Shown here: piece after piece, positions 34,557 through 42,665 of the stretch
Layout: every line of letters begins with the position of its first letter
Numbering within the stretch: position 1 is the first letter of the stretch
Notes under the pieces: generated by a model
Database searches by the model: none
Told to the model about the DNA's origin: nothing
What the model saw: the letters and a program-made list of their open reading frames with translations, nothing else
Assembly: GCA_009758405.1 (NCBI GenBank)
Contig: WSBC01000016.1
Coordinates: 1-64,000, forward strand
DNA length: 64,000 nucleotides
Direction of reading: 5' to 3'
Source: Methanobacteriota archaeon
Lineage (GTDB): Archaea > Thermoplasmatota > Thermoplasmata > Thermoplasmatales > ARK-15
Translations under genes and position numbers: made by a program

Positions 34557-34627
34557 CTTTAAATATAGAAATAAACATAACTTTACATATCAGTGCCGGA
34601 TCTGTCCAAAAGGAGGTATATATCAAA
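34557..34627 (+). promoter_or_regulatory. TATA box, leader and strong ribosome-binding site of the RHH-FtsZ-like operon
   Basis: CTTTAAATATA at 34557-34567 is a good TATA box; transcription should begin near 34592, leaving a leader of about 35 bases. AAAGGAGGT ends ten bases before ATG 34628 and is among the strongest Shine-Dalgarno sequences in the window. This operon is therefore led and SD-driven, unlike many leaderless genes around it. Confidence 0.6.
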
Positions 34628-35053
34628 ATGAAAACAGACACGAAAATAACAGTCCGTATAAGCAAAATGGAACTTGATGCCATAGATGATTTTCTTGTAA
34701 GACATCCGGAATACAAAACAAGGTCTGACTTTATCAGATTTGCAGCTATGAAGGAATTGGAAATTCTTGACAAGATGCAGTATCAAGAAGAATCTGTAAC
34801 AGTAAACCTAAATAAAAAATTAATGAATACATTCAGCGATCTTGTAGAACTTGGCCTATTCAAGGACATTGGAGAGGTAGTGGACTATTTCTTTTCTAGA
34901 TTTGTACAGAGTAGAAAGTTCGAAGAGGAGCTTGCGTTACTTCTACAGGGATACTCAGGCACAGACAGGCTCATCGATAATTATAGAGCACAGCAGGAGG
35001 ACAGGCTTTCCGGCAGGTTAAGAAAAGGAAAGGGTGAATTGCATGATAAATAA
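34628..35053 (+). CDS. tandem ribbon-helix-helix (CopG/MetJ-like) protein
   Basis: 141 residues with two ribbon-helix-helix units. Unit one (about 5-45): KITVRISKMELDAIDDFLV then TRSDFIRFAAMKEL. Unit two (about 57-95): SVTVNLNKKLMNTFSDLVE then DIGEVVDYFFSRFV. Each has a beta-strand with alternating residues followed by two helices, so a single chain could mimic an RHH dimer. The tail is basic and Gln/Arg rich. It leads an operon with an FtsZ-like gene, overlapping it by 11 bases. In haloarchaea the RHH regulator CdrS sits beside ftsZ2 and controls cell division (known), so a similar regulatory or autoregulatory role is a reasonable inference. Confidence 0.82.
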   Translation: MKTDTKITVRISKMELDAIDDFLVRHPEYKTRSDFIRFAAMKELEILDKMQYQEESVTVNLNKKLMNTFSDLVELGLFKDIGEVVDYFFSRFVQSRKFEEELALLLQGYSGTDRLIDNYRAQQEDRLSGRLRKGKGELHDK

Positions 35054-35819
35054 TGATTTCATAATGAGGTCCCTGAGGAAGGATTTACTTGAACCATTAT
35101 ACATACCAATAATAGGATTTGGCGGTGCTGGATCAAGGATAATAGATGCTGTTGAAAAAATGCTCTATGATTTGAAGAAGGGAGAAGATGGAGATGAATA
35201 TGCAAACGTACTTACGGTAGAAATCAACACAAAGCAGGAATACCTTGATGAAAGTCTCCAGGCTGCGAGCAAGGTATTAATATCAGATAAAATACTTGGA
35301 ATACATCAGGACACAGGAGGTTTCGTTGAGGTGGGAGAAAAGCTGATAAAAGACAATTTTGACAGTATATTTGGCGTAAAGGGAGTGGTAAATTTCAGAA
35401 ATGCCGATGCAGTGATACTCATAGGTGCAGCAGGTGGAGGAATGGGAATGGGTGGACTTAAAGAAACATTGAGATATTTAATGGAAAATTATAGGAATCT
35501 TCCAGTCTATCCCATCGTAATACTTCCCTTCAGGATGGAAGACAGGCCTCTTTGGAGAGAGGAGGTCAGTAACTTAATGCAGATAAAGGCCAATTTCACC
35601 ACTGTAAACAATGAGATGTACATAAAGGATAGAAAAGCTAGATTTTCAGATGTACTTGAGAGCATAAACATGAATGTTGCCTCAAAGGTTATAGATATAA
35701 TAAAAAATGTAAAAAACAAAAGACAGCAAGTGTTTGAAGAATTCATTAATTCAATCTATGAGAGAAAGTTCACTGAGAATCTGTACGAGCTCGAATTTGA
35801 GTATAGTAGAGTTTCATAA
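35043..35819 (+). CDS. divergent FtsZ/tubulin-superfamily protein lacking the C-terminal domain
   Basis: 258 residues resembling the GTPase half of FtsZ. The first loop is IIGFGGAGSRIID (residues 23-35). INTKQE (61-66) corresponds to the 'NTD' motif, DTGGFVEVGEK (90-100) to FtsZ 'GAGANPE-G', and ADAVILIGAAGGGMGMGG (121-138) to the tubulin signature GGGTGTG, here with Met in place of both Thr. VYPIVILPFRMEDR matches FtsZ 'V-VVT-PF-FEG'. After residue 180 no T7 synergy loop (N-x-D-x-x-[DE]) is visible, and the C-terminal activation domain is absent; the end is a charged helix. The protein may bind nucleotide without forming normal filaments. Start ATG 35043 follows AAGGGTG. Coupled to the RHH gene; the next gene is four bases away. 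Confidence 0.8.
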   Translation: MINNDFIMRSLRKDLLEPLYIPIIGFGGAGSRIIDAVEKMLYDLKKGEDGDEYANVLTVEINTKQEYLDESLQAASKVLISDKILGIHQDTGGFVEVGEKLIKDNFDSIFGVKGVVNFRNADAVILIGAAGGGMGMGGLKETLRYLMENYRNLPVYPIVILPFRMEDRPLWREEVSNLMQIKANFTTVNNEMYIKDRKARFSDVLESINMNVASKVIDIIKNVKNKRQQVFEEFINSIYERKFTENLYELEFEYSRVS

Positions 35820-35823
35820 AGGC

Positions 35824-36588
35824 ATGAAGATCAACGATCTTGACCTCAGGAGATGGAAAGAATACGATGAAATATTAACAGATTCACTTTGGATATTTGA
35901 TAGAAGGGAGAGGGGATTAACAAGATCCGGGGAATATCATGGCAACTTCATTCCACAGATACCGAGACAGGCAATACTAAGGTATACAAGAAAGGATGAA
36001 TGGGTAATAGATCCATTTGCAGGTTCAGGAACTACACTTATAGAGGCAAAGATTCTAGGAAGGAACTCTGTGGGCATAGAGCTGAAGAAGGAAAACGTTA
36101 AAAAAATAGAAGAACTACTTTCAAAGACCCCTGGCGAAGGTAGGCATTTTGTAGTTCATGGTGATTCCATGGATCCAGAAACATTCAATTTGCCATACAA
36201 GTGTTTCCAGCTTGCCATACTTCATCCACCCTATTGGAAGGCAATAAGATTCTCTGAGGACCCGAGGGATATGTCAAATCTTCCAGATCTTCAAACCTTC
36301 CTGGAGGGATTTTCAAAGGTACTCGATAACACGCTGAGAGTTCTTGATAATGGAAGGTTCCTTGTTCTTGTTATAGGTGATATTTATGATGATGGTGAGG
36401 TAATACCCCTGGGTTTCCTTACCATGGACATTGTAATAAAAAGGGGACTGAAATTAAAGGGTATTGTTGTAAAGAACATAGAGGAGAACAGAGGAAAAAG
36501 AAATAAAATTTCACTTTGGAGATACAGGGCACTTAAAAATGGTATATTTATATTCAAACATGAGTATGTCATATTCTTTAAAAAATAA
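35824..36588 (+). CDS. site-specific DNA methyltransferase (N4/N6 amino type), orphan
   Basis: 254 residues. SAM-binding motif DPFAGSGTTLIEA at 63-75 with GRNSVGIEL as motif II, and the catalytic motif HPPYW at 134-138, where the usual D, S or N of [DSN]PPY is His. FxGxG before PPY is the order of the non-beta classes. N-terminal segment GEYHGNFIPQIPRQAI is a typical lead-in. The ORF extends back to 35734 into the FtsZ-like gene; ATG 35824 is the natural start. No restriction endonuclease or specificity subunit lies nearby, so it is an orphan enzyme. Its operon with RHH and FtsZ-like genes suggests a housekeeping or cell-cycle role (inference). An RNA target cannot be excluded. Confidence 0.82.
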   Translation: MKINDLDLRRWKEYDEILTDSLWIFDRRERGLTRSGEYHGNFIPQIPRQAILRYTRKDEWVIDPFAGSGTTLIEAKILGRNSVGIELKKENVKKIEELLSKTPGEGRHFVVHGDSMDPETFNLPYKCFQLAILHPPYWKAIRFSEDPRDMSNLPDLQTFLEGFSKVLDNTLRVLDNGRFLVLVIGDIYDDGEVIPLGFLTMDIVIKRGLKLKGIVVKNIEENRGKRNKISLWRYRALKNGIFIFKHEYVIFFKK

Positions 36589-36650
36589 AAATACATAAAA
36601 TTTTGAATTAATAGATAAAGATTTTAATTTAGTAATATTTAAAGTAATTA

Positions 36651-37625
36651 ATGCTTGAGAATTATTTGATTGATTGGGAAAGTATTGTTGATGAGCTTAA
36701 AAGAAAAAATGCAAAAAAAGTATTAATTGAGCTTCCAGAGGGTGTCAGAAGTGGAATTTTTGAAATAGAAGAAAGGCTCAAGGATTTTGATCTGGCATTC
36801 TCCGGTGAAAATGTTTATGGAGCCTGTGACACAATCAATGATATGGAGGGTTTTGATGCTGTCTTACATTTTGGCCATTCAAGGATACCAAATTTAAATT
36901 ACAGCGATAAGGTAATATTTGTTGAGATGAGAAGAAGGGTGCATATTGATGAATCAAAATTTGAAATTCCAGGATTTACAAGGATAGGTTTGCTTGCAAC
37001 AATTCAATACCTAGATCTACTTCCAAAGATCTCGGATATATTAAAAAGGCAGGGTAAGTCTGGCATAATTTCAAGAGGTGATGAAAGACTAACATATCCT
37101 GGCCAGGTACTTGGGTGCGATTTTAGTGCTGCAACCATGATAAAGGATAAAGTTGATTGTTTTCTTGTTATAGCAGATGGGGAATTCCATGCCACTGGTA
37201 TAGCAATATCCACAGGAAAGGAGACATTTGCACTTGATCCCAATACAGGCATAATAAGGAAAATAGACACTGAAACTTTCATTAGGAAAAGGTATGCGAT
37301 GGTGGAAAAGGCAATGAATGCAAAAAATATAGGTATAATAGTTTCCAAAAAAATAGGTCAGAAAAGATTTAATCTTGCAAAATTTTTAAAGGAAAAAATA
37401 GAAGGATCTGGTAGGAAAGCATCAATAATAATGATGGATGAAATTACACCTCAAAAACTTGCAAATTTTCCATTCGATATATATGTTAATACGGCCTGTC
37501 CAAGGATCTCCCTCGACGATGCTGAACTTTATGATTTCAAGATTGTAACACCACAGGAAATCTATCTTGCTATTGGAGAAAAGCCCTTGGATAAATACAC
37601 TGTTGATATGATAAATGAGCTTTGA
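36651..37625 (+). CDS. dph2: diphthamide synthase Dph2 (2-(3-amino-3-carboxypropyl)histidine synthase)
   Basis: 324 residues. Homodimeric archaeal Dph2 uses a [4Fe-4S] cluster and SAM to transfer the 3-amino-3-carboxypropyl group to a histidine of elongation factor 2. The three cluster cysteines lie in the three domains: ENVYGACDTIND near residue 59, QVLGCDFSAA near 162, and NTACPRISLDD near 282. Usual length. ATG 36651 is preceded by TATA-like AATATTTAAAG, fitting a leaderless message. Stands alone, downstream of the methyltransferase operon. Confidence 0.94.
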   Translation: MLENYLIDWESIVDELKRKNAKKVLIELPEGVRSGIFEIEERLKDFDLAFSGENVYGACDTINDMEGFDAVLHFGHSRIPNLNYSDKVIFVEMRRRVHIDESKFEIPGFTRIGLLATIQYLDLLPKISDILKRQGKSGIISRGDERLTYPGQVLGCDFSAATMIKDKVDCFLVIADGEFHATGIAISTGKETFALDPNTGIIRKIDTETFIRKRYAMVEKAMNAKNIGIIVSKKIGQKRFNLAKFLKEKIEGSGRKASIIMMDEITPQKLANFPFDIYVNTACPRISLDDAELYDFKIVTPQEIYLAIGEKPLDKYTVDMINEL

Positions 37626-37715
37626 CATAATTTTAAAATTAAAAAATGTATATTTTAATGCCCGTATTTTATGGATTTTCCTCTATGTATTATAAATGCT
37701 TAATATCTTAAAATT

Positions 37716-38018
37716 CTAAAATGAATATGTAATTCCCTCAGCCATGAATTTCCCTCTTACAACAGAGTATTTTATTAATACCCTATCACCATGTTTTATT
37801 ATTTTTTTATATAAATAACTATTAATAAAAACTTTTATTGGATCTTTTTGATAAAGCACATATTCCGTTTTTACAGGTGATGTAGTAATTTCAATTTTTG
37901 GAATCATTTTGCAGAGATTTTCATTGCAAGGACCCATTACATAAATAATGTTTATGTAAATTGATTCTATTTTCTTTTTTAATATTATTTTGAGTGCTTT
38001 TTGTGTAAAGATTATCAT
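37716..38018 (-). CDS. small HesB-like or CC-motif protein of the copper cluster
   Basis: 100 residues. Starts IIFTQKALKIILKK like HesB/IscA or the CC/Se-motif family, followed by a C-x4-C pair (GPCNENLC, residues 31 and 36) and a beta-rich end. Assignment is tentative. Its ATG overlaps the stop of the copper ATPase gene (ATGA), so it is made together with it; a copper- or iron-handling accessory is a possible role. No signal peptide or membrane helix. Confidence 0.6.
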   Translation of the reverse strand: MIIFTQKALKIILKKKIESIYINIIYVMGPCNENLCKMIPKIEITTSPVKTEYVLYQKDPIKVFINSYLYKKIIKHGDRVLIKYSVVRGKFMAEGITYSF

Positions 38019-40072
38019 AGCCTTACCCTCTTGAGGAGGAGAGAATTTGACACTACAGTTGTAGAACTAAATGCCATGGCAATGGCAGCCAAGAATGGTA
38101 AAATATTATATATTTCAGGACCATAAAAAGGAATTAGTAGGCCTCCGGCTATGGGTATCAATATTATATTATATAAAAATGCCCAGGCAAGATTCTGTTT
38201 GATCTTTGACATTGTTTTTTTAGCAAGCTTAAAAACCTTTGCTATATTTTTAGGATCGTTATTTATAATTATTACATCCCCTGTTTCTTTGGCAATATCT
38301 GTACCACCCCCCATAGCAATTCCCAGGTCTGCCTTAGCGAGTGCGGGCGAATCATTAATACCATCCCCCACCATTGCCACTTTCCTGTTTTTCTTTTGAA
38401 GATCCTCAATAATTTTCAATTTTTCCTCCGGTTTTACATTTGAATAAAATTTCTCTATGTTTAGTTTATTTGCTACAATCCTTGCCACTAGCTCATTATC
38501 ACCCGTTACCATGTAAATATCCATATTCATTAATTTTAAATCCCTAATTGCTTCTTCCGCACCTTCCTTTATATTATCGTAAATTGAAATTATACCAACT
38601 ATATCCTGATCATATGCAACCAAAAGGGCTGTGCCTCCATTCTTTTCTATTTTTTCAATATAATCATATTTATCAAATGGAATTTTTTCTGATTTAATCA
38701 ATTCTTTATTTCCAACAATTATCCTTTTTCCTCTATAAATAACCTTTACACCCAGACCGGGAAAATATTCAAACTTTTCAGGAAATTCTATTACACCCTT
38801 AAATTTATTTAAAATAGCTTTACCGAAAGGATGTTCGCTATGAATTTCTGCAATTGCAGCCAACTTAAGAATAAATTGTTCATCATAATTGAATGTAAAA
38901 ATTTCACCCAATTCTGGTTCTCCCTTTGTCAGTGTTCCTGTTTTATCTAATATTATTGTATCTATTTTGCTTGCCTTCTCGATTGATTCTCCATTTTTAA
39001 ATATTATACCATTAGAAGCTGCCCTCCCTGAGGAGACTATTAAGGCTGCAGGGGTGGCTATACCCATGGCACAAGGACACGCAATTATTAAAATACTCAC
39101 CAAAACAAGGAGAGAGAAAGTTAAGCCAATTTTTCCAATAAAATACCAGAAAATAAAGGAGGAAAGACCAGCAATTATGACTATTGGAACAAATATTGAA
39201 GAAATCACATCAGCAAGCCTCTGGATGGGTACTCTTTCTGTTGATGCCATTTCAACTATGTTTATTATTTTTGAAAGAGTTGTATCCTCCCCCACTCTTA
39301 TTGCCTTAATCTTTACACTTCCTGTTCTATTTAATGTACCACCTATTACCTCATCTCCTACCTTCTTTATTACAGGTCTGCTTTCACCGGTAATCATAGA
39401 CTCATCAACTTCAGTAATGCCTTCGATTATTATTGAGTCTGTTGGAAATTTTTCTCCTGGCTTTACAAGAATTATGTCCCCTTCCTTCACCTTCTCAACA
39501 GGAACATCCTGAATTCTATTTTCAATAATTACGTGGGCAACATCGGGTTGTATCGAAATTAACTTCTCTACAGCATCCCTAGCCCTTCTTTTCATTAAGT
39601 GCTCCATGTATGTTCCCGTGAGAACTAGGGTGATTATAACAGTTGATGTATCAAAATATATGCTTTTTGTAAGAAAAATATTTGGAAAAAAGGTGACTAT
39701 TGTGCTAAAAAGCCATGCTACAGTGGTACCTAGGGAAATCAAAGTATCCATATTACCTATTTTGTTTTTTATTGCATCCAATGTACCCCTGTAAAATCTT
39801 GAACCGGAATAAAACTGAACTACAGTAGCAAGAATAAAGACAATATATTTAGTAAAGAGGTATATAGGAAAATAAGTAAAAAATAACACAGGGATTGTCA
39901 ATGTCCAGGAAATAATTATCTTTTTTTTCAATGTTTTAAATTCCTTTTCTGGTTTCTCAAATTGTTCTTTACAGGATTCACTGCAGAAATAATAGGTTTT
40001 TCCAAACCTTATACTCTTAATAGCATCCTCTCTTTCTTCGACATACATACCACAAATAGGGTCTTTTGCCAT
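38015..40072 (-). CDS. copA: copper-transporting P1B-type ATPase with N-terminal YHS domain
   Basis: 685 residues. N-terminal YHS metal-binding domain with C7 in PICGMYV and C30/C34 in YYFCSESCKEQF, in place of the usual heavy-metal-associated domain. Eight membrane helices; the transport motif CPCAMG sits in helix six, phosphorylation site DKTGTLTKGE, actuator MITGESRPV and hinge MVGDGINDSPALAKADLG are all intact. CPC points to Cu(I) (or Ag) export. Downstream is a coupled small gene; upstream lies a stand-alone YHS protein and the divergent TRASH regulator. The cluster is likely copper-induced. Confidence 0.94.
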   Translation of the reverse strand: MAKDPICGMYVEEREDAIKSIRFGKTYYFCSESCKEQFEKPEKEFKTLKKKIIISWTLTIPVLFFTYFPIYLFTKYIVFILATVVQFYSGSRFYRGTLDAIKNKIGNMDTLISLGTTVAWLFSTIVTFFPNIFLTKSIYFDTSTVIITLVLTGTYMEHLMKRRARDAVEKLISIQPDVAHVIIENRIQDVPVEKVKEGDIILVKPGEKFPTDSIIIEGITEVDESMITGESRPVIKKVGDEVIGGTLNRTGSVKIKAIRVGEDTTLSKIINIVEMASTERVPIQRLADVISSIFVPIVIIAGLSSFIFWYFIGKIGLTFSLLVLVSILIIACPCAMGIATPAALIVSSGRAASNGIIFKNGESIEKASKIDTIILDKTGTLTKGEPELGEIFTFNYDEQFILKLAAIAEIHSEHPFGKAILNKFKGVIEFPEKFEYFPGLGVKVIYRGKRIIVGNKELIKSEKIPFDKYDYIEKIEKNGGTALLVAYDQDIVGIISIYDNIKEGAEEAIRDLKLMNMDIYMVTGDNELVARIVANKLNIEKFYSNVKPEEKLKIIEDLQKKNRKVAMVGDGINDSPALAKADLGIAMGGGTDIAKETGDVIIINNDPKNIAKVFKLAKKTMSKIKQNLAWAFLYNIILIPIAGGLLIPFYGPEIYNILPFLAAIAMAFSSTTVVSNSLLLKRVRL

Positions 40073-40075
40073 AAT

Positions 40076-40234
40076 TCAGCAGCCACTTCTTTTTACATTG
40101 ATATATTTTTTAGGATTTTTGTCAAATTCATCTTTGCAGGATCTGCTGCAAAAATAATATGTATTACCATTGTATTCGCTCTTAAATTTTGTATCTTTAC
40201 TAACCTCCATACCACATACAGGATCTTTTACCAT
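40076..40234 (-). CDS. small YHS-domain metal-binding protein
   Basis: 52 residues, too short for many gene finders. M-V-K-D-P-V-C-G-M start (C7), then NTYYFCSRSCKDEFDKNPKKY with C29 and C33, and a final SGC. It closely resembles the N-terminal domain of the ATPase encoded three bases downstream and probably carries copper to it as a chaperone. GGTGAT lies just before ATG 40234. Confidence 0.88.
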   Translation of the reverse strand: MVKDPVCGMEVSKDTKFKSEYNGNTYYFCSRSCKDEFDKNPKKYINVKRSGC

Positions 40235-40280
40235 TTTTATCACCGATAAGGATTAATAAATTTACTATTTACGAGTATCT

Positions 40281-40318
40281 TTTTACATTTGTAAAAGGTT
40301 AGAAAAGTTATTTAATTA
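40281..40318. promoter_or_regulatory. inverted repeat between the divergent copper genes, with TATA box for the regulator
   Basis: TTTTACA-TT-TGTAAAA (40281-40296) is a perfect inverted repeat with seven-base arms, between the YHS/copA promoter and the regulator. TATTTAATTA at 40309-40318 is about 25 bases before ATG 40337 and is the regulator's TATA box. A site of this form, placed upstream of both promoters, is a good candidate operator for the TRASH/Lrp regulator. Confidence 0.55.
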
Positions 40319-40336
40319 TTAATCTATTCCTTTTTT

Positions 40337-40924
40337 ATGAAGATAAGTAAACTTGATATAGATATTATAAATTTAATAAATGAAAATTCTAAATTGTCAT
40401 TAAGAACTATTGCAAAAAAAGTAAATTCTACTGTTCCAACGGTAAAAAAAAGGATAAAGATCTTGGAGAAAAATGGAATAATAAAGGGATATTTCACGAT
40501 TTTTAATCCATATCCTCTTTCAATTTATAAAGATATATTTATTTTATATACAGGAGAAGATAAAAAATTATTCAAAAATTTTATGGAGATGGATGGGGTA
40601 AAAAGAATATTTAAAATTGAGGAAAGGAGGCTTATTTTGATTTTTGTTTATAAAGAATATAAAGAAATTCTTGAATTCATGAAATTTCTGGAAAAAAATG
40701 GAGTAGAATATGAAAAATTTTCTGTATTGGAAGAGCCCCTTCTTAAAAATGAGATAATTACTGAAATGAATGAAAGGATTTACTGTGATTATTGTGGAAA
40801 GGAGATAAAAGAAAAACCAATAATTAAAAGAATAGATGGTGAGGAAAAATATTTTTGCTGTTCTACCTGCAAGAATGAATATATTAAAAGGAGGAAAAGG
40901 CTAAGGTCTCTGGGTCATCCATAA
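40337..40924 (+). CDS. copR: Lrp/AsnC-type metal-responsive regulator with C-terminal TRASH domain
   Basis: 195 residues. N-terminal helix-turn-helix LDIDIINLINENSKLSLRTI then NSTVPTVKKRIKILEKNGIIKGY, as in AsnC/Lrp proteins. A short middle domain follows, and the C-terminus has YCDYCGKEIKEKP and YFCCSTCKNEY, the treble-clef TRASH pattern for metal binding. The same build is seen in the Sulfolobus copper regulator CopR/CopT (known). It is divergent from the copper exporter cluster, as expected for its regulator. Leaderless start at ATG 40337. Convergent with the flavoenzyme gene, overlapping by ten bases. Confidence 0.88.
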   Translation: MKISKLDIDIINLINENSKLSLRTIAKKVNSTVPTVKKRIKILEKNGIIKGYFTIFNPYPLSIYKDIFILYTGEDKKLFKNFMEMDGVKRIFKIEERRLILIFVYKEYKEILEFMKFLEKNGVEYEKFSVLEEPLLKNEIITEMNERIYCDYCGKEIKEKPIIKRIDGEEKYFCCSTCKNEYIKRRKRLRSLGHP

Positions 40925-41994
40925 AGCCCTCTGGGAACATTGAATGCTCTTTCATACTGAACAGGATAAAATTTGTAACCATTATAAAAACCCTTTCTTA
41001 TGGGCCAGTATGGATCCCTTAACAATACCCTGCCAAGGGTAACCATATCTGTCTTATTCTCTTCAATGAGTTTATTTGCGAATTTATCATTAAAAATGTA
41101 TCCCACTACAGATGTGAGTATATTTTCATTTTTCTTGATCGCCTCTGAAATGAATACATTGTATCCCTCTATTTCTGGCAATTTTATATCAGGGATAATA
41201 CCACCTGAAGAACAGTCAATCAAATCCACACCATAACTCTTCATTTCTTTGGCTAAATATATGGTATCATCAATACCCCATCCACCATCTGCAAAATCCA
41301 CCCCTGAAATCCTTACAAAAAGTGCTGCATCATTCGGGATCTTTTCCCTTATTCCTTCGATTATTTCTAGTAAAAACCTTGATCTATTTTCAAGTTTTCC
41401 TCCATATTTATCATTTCTTTTGTTTGTTAATGGAGAAAGAAATTCATGTATGAGATATCCATGTGCTGCATGTATTTCTATTATTTGAAATCCCGCATTA
41501 TATGCTAGTATTGCAGAATTAATAAACTTGTTTTCAATATTTTTTATACCATTTTCACTGAGCTCACTTGGCTTGATCCAATCGTTGACATATGGTATCA
41601 GTGATGGTGCTACTGGAATCCAACCCCCCTTTTCTAATGGTATTTTTCCTAAGCCCTCCCATGGAACGTATGTACCTGCCTTTCTTCCAGCATGTGCAAG
41701 CTGAATTCCTGCTAGGGCACCACTATCCTTTATGAATTTTGCAATCCTTGAAAGTGCCCTCATCTGTCTTAAATTGTAAAGGCAGAGATCGTTAGGAGTA
41801 ATCCTACCTATCTTCTCTACGGCTGTTGCCTCAAGAATAATAATTCCAGCACCACCTATAGCCCTGGAACCATAATGAACAAAATGAAAATCGTTTGGAA
41901 GCCCATTTTTCGCTGAATACATGGCCATAGGTGACATTATTATCCTGTTTTTTGATTTTAGATTTTTAATTGTGATACTTTCAAAAAGTTTCAT
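40915..41994 (-). CDS. NADH:flavin oxidoreductase, old yellow enzyme family
   Basis: 359 residues of a TIM-barrel OYE protein. Typical motifs: LKSKNRIIMSPMAMYSA (flavin-binding N-terminus), QLAHAGRKA, EIHAAHGYLIHEFLSP for the catalytic His pair, YGGKLENRSRF, and GRVLLRDPYWPIRK near the C-terminus. Similar in length to YqjM-like ene-reductases, with no C-terminal Fe-S/NAD domain. Likely reduces an activated C=C bond. Single gene. Confidence 0.92.
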   Translation of the reverse strand: MKLFESITIKNLKSKNRIIMSPMAMYSAKNGLPNDFHFVHYGSRAIGGAGIIILEATAVEKIGRITPNDLCLYNLRQMRALSRIAKFIKDSGALAGIQLAHAGRKAGTYVPWEGLGKIPLEKGGWIPVAPSLIPYVNDWIKPSELSENGIKNIENKFINSAILAYNAGFQIIEIHAAHGYLIHEFLSPLTNKRNDKYGGKLENRSRFLLEIIEGIREKIPNDAALFVRISGVDFADGGWGIDDTIYLAKEMKSYGVDLIDCSSGGIIPDIKLPEIEGYNVFISEAIKKNENILTSVVGYIFNDKFANKLIEENKTDMVTLGRVLLRDPYWPIRKGFYNGYKFYPVQYERAFNVPRGLYG

Positions 41995-42053
41995 GTAAAA
42001 AAAATAATTTAATAATTAATAAATTTTATTATGAGCTAATTTATTCAAAAATT

Positions 42054-42665
42054 ATGAACATTGGTGTTCTTGTTTCCGGTAGGGGTACAAATCTTCAAGC
42101 CATAATTGACGCATCAAAGGATGGTAAAATAAAATCAAGGGTAGTTGTGGTAATCTCAAATAAAAAAGATGCATATGCCCTTTTGAGGGCAGAAAAGGAG
42201 GGAATACCTGCATTCTTTCTTTCCTCTAAGAATAAGACACCTGAGGAATATGACAAGGAAATTATTGGTATTTTTGAGAATTACAAAGTTGATCTTGTTG
42301 TACTTGCAGGATATCTAAAAATACTTTCAGGGGTTCTTATTGAAAGATATAAAGATAGAATAATAAACATACATCCTGCACTTTTGCCAAGCTTTGGTGG
42401 GAAGGGTTTTTATGGGGAAAATGTTCACAGGGCAGTTCTTGATGCAGGTTGCAGGGTAAGTGGCTGTACAGTGCATTTCGTCAGGTTAGAGATTGATAAA
42501 GGTCCGATCATTGTACAAAAATGTGTAGAGGTGCTGGATAATGACACGCCTGAAACACTTGCAGAAAGAATACTCCCACATGAACACCAGGCATTAGTGG
42601 AGGCAATAAAGATCATTGAAGAGGGAAGGTACAAGATAGAAGGGATGAGGGTAAAAAGGATCTAG
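42054..42665 (+). CDS. purN: phosphoribosylglycinamide formyltransferase
   Basis: 203 residues. GART uses 10-formyl-tetrahydrofolate to formylate glycinamide ribonucleotide in purine synthesis. Visible motifs: VLVSGRGTNLQAII (phosphate loop), VLAGYLKILSG, INIHPALLPSFGGKG with the catalytic N-x-H and SGCTVHFV with the active-site D in EIDKGPIIVQ. Full length. Overlaps the convergent UspA gene stop by four bases. purF lies 1 kb downstream but in a different transcript. Confidence 0.95.
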   Translation: MNIGVLVSGRGTNLQAIIDASKDGKIKSRVVVVISNKKDAYALLRAEKEGIPAFFLSSKNKTPEEYDKEIIGIFENYKVDLVVLAGYLKILSGVLIERYKDRIINIHPALLPSFGGKGFYGENVHRAVLDAGCRVSGCTVHFVRLEIDKGPIIVQKCVEVLDNDTPETLAERILPHEHQALVEAIKIIEEGRYKIEGMRVKRI

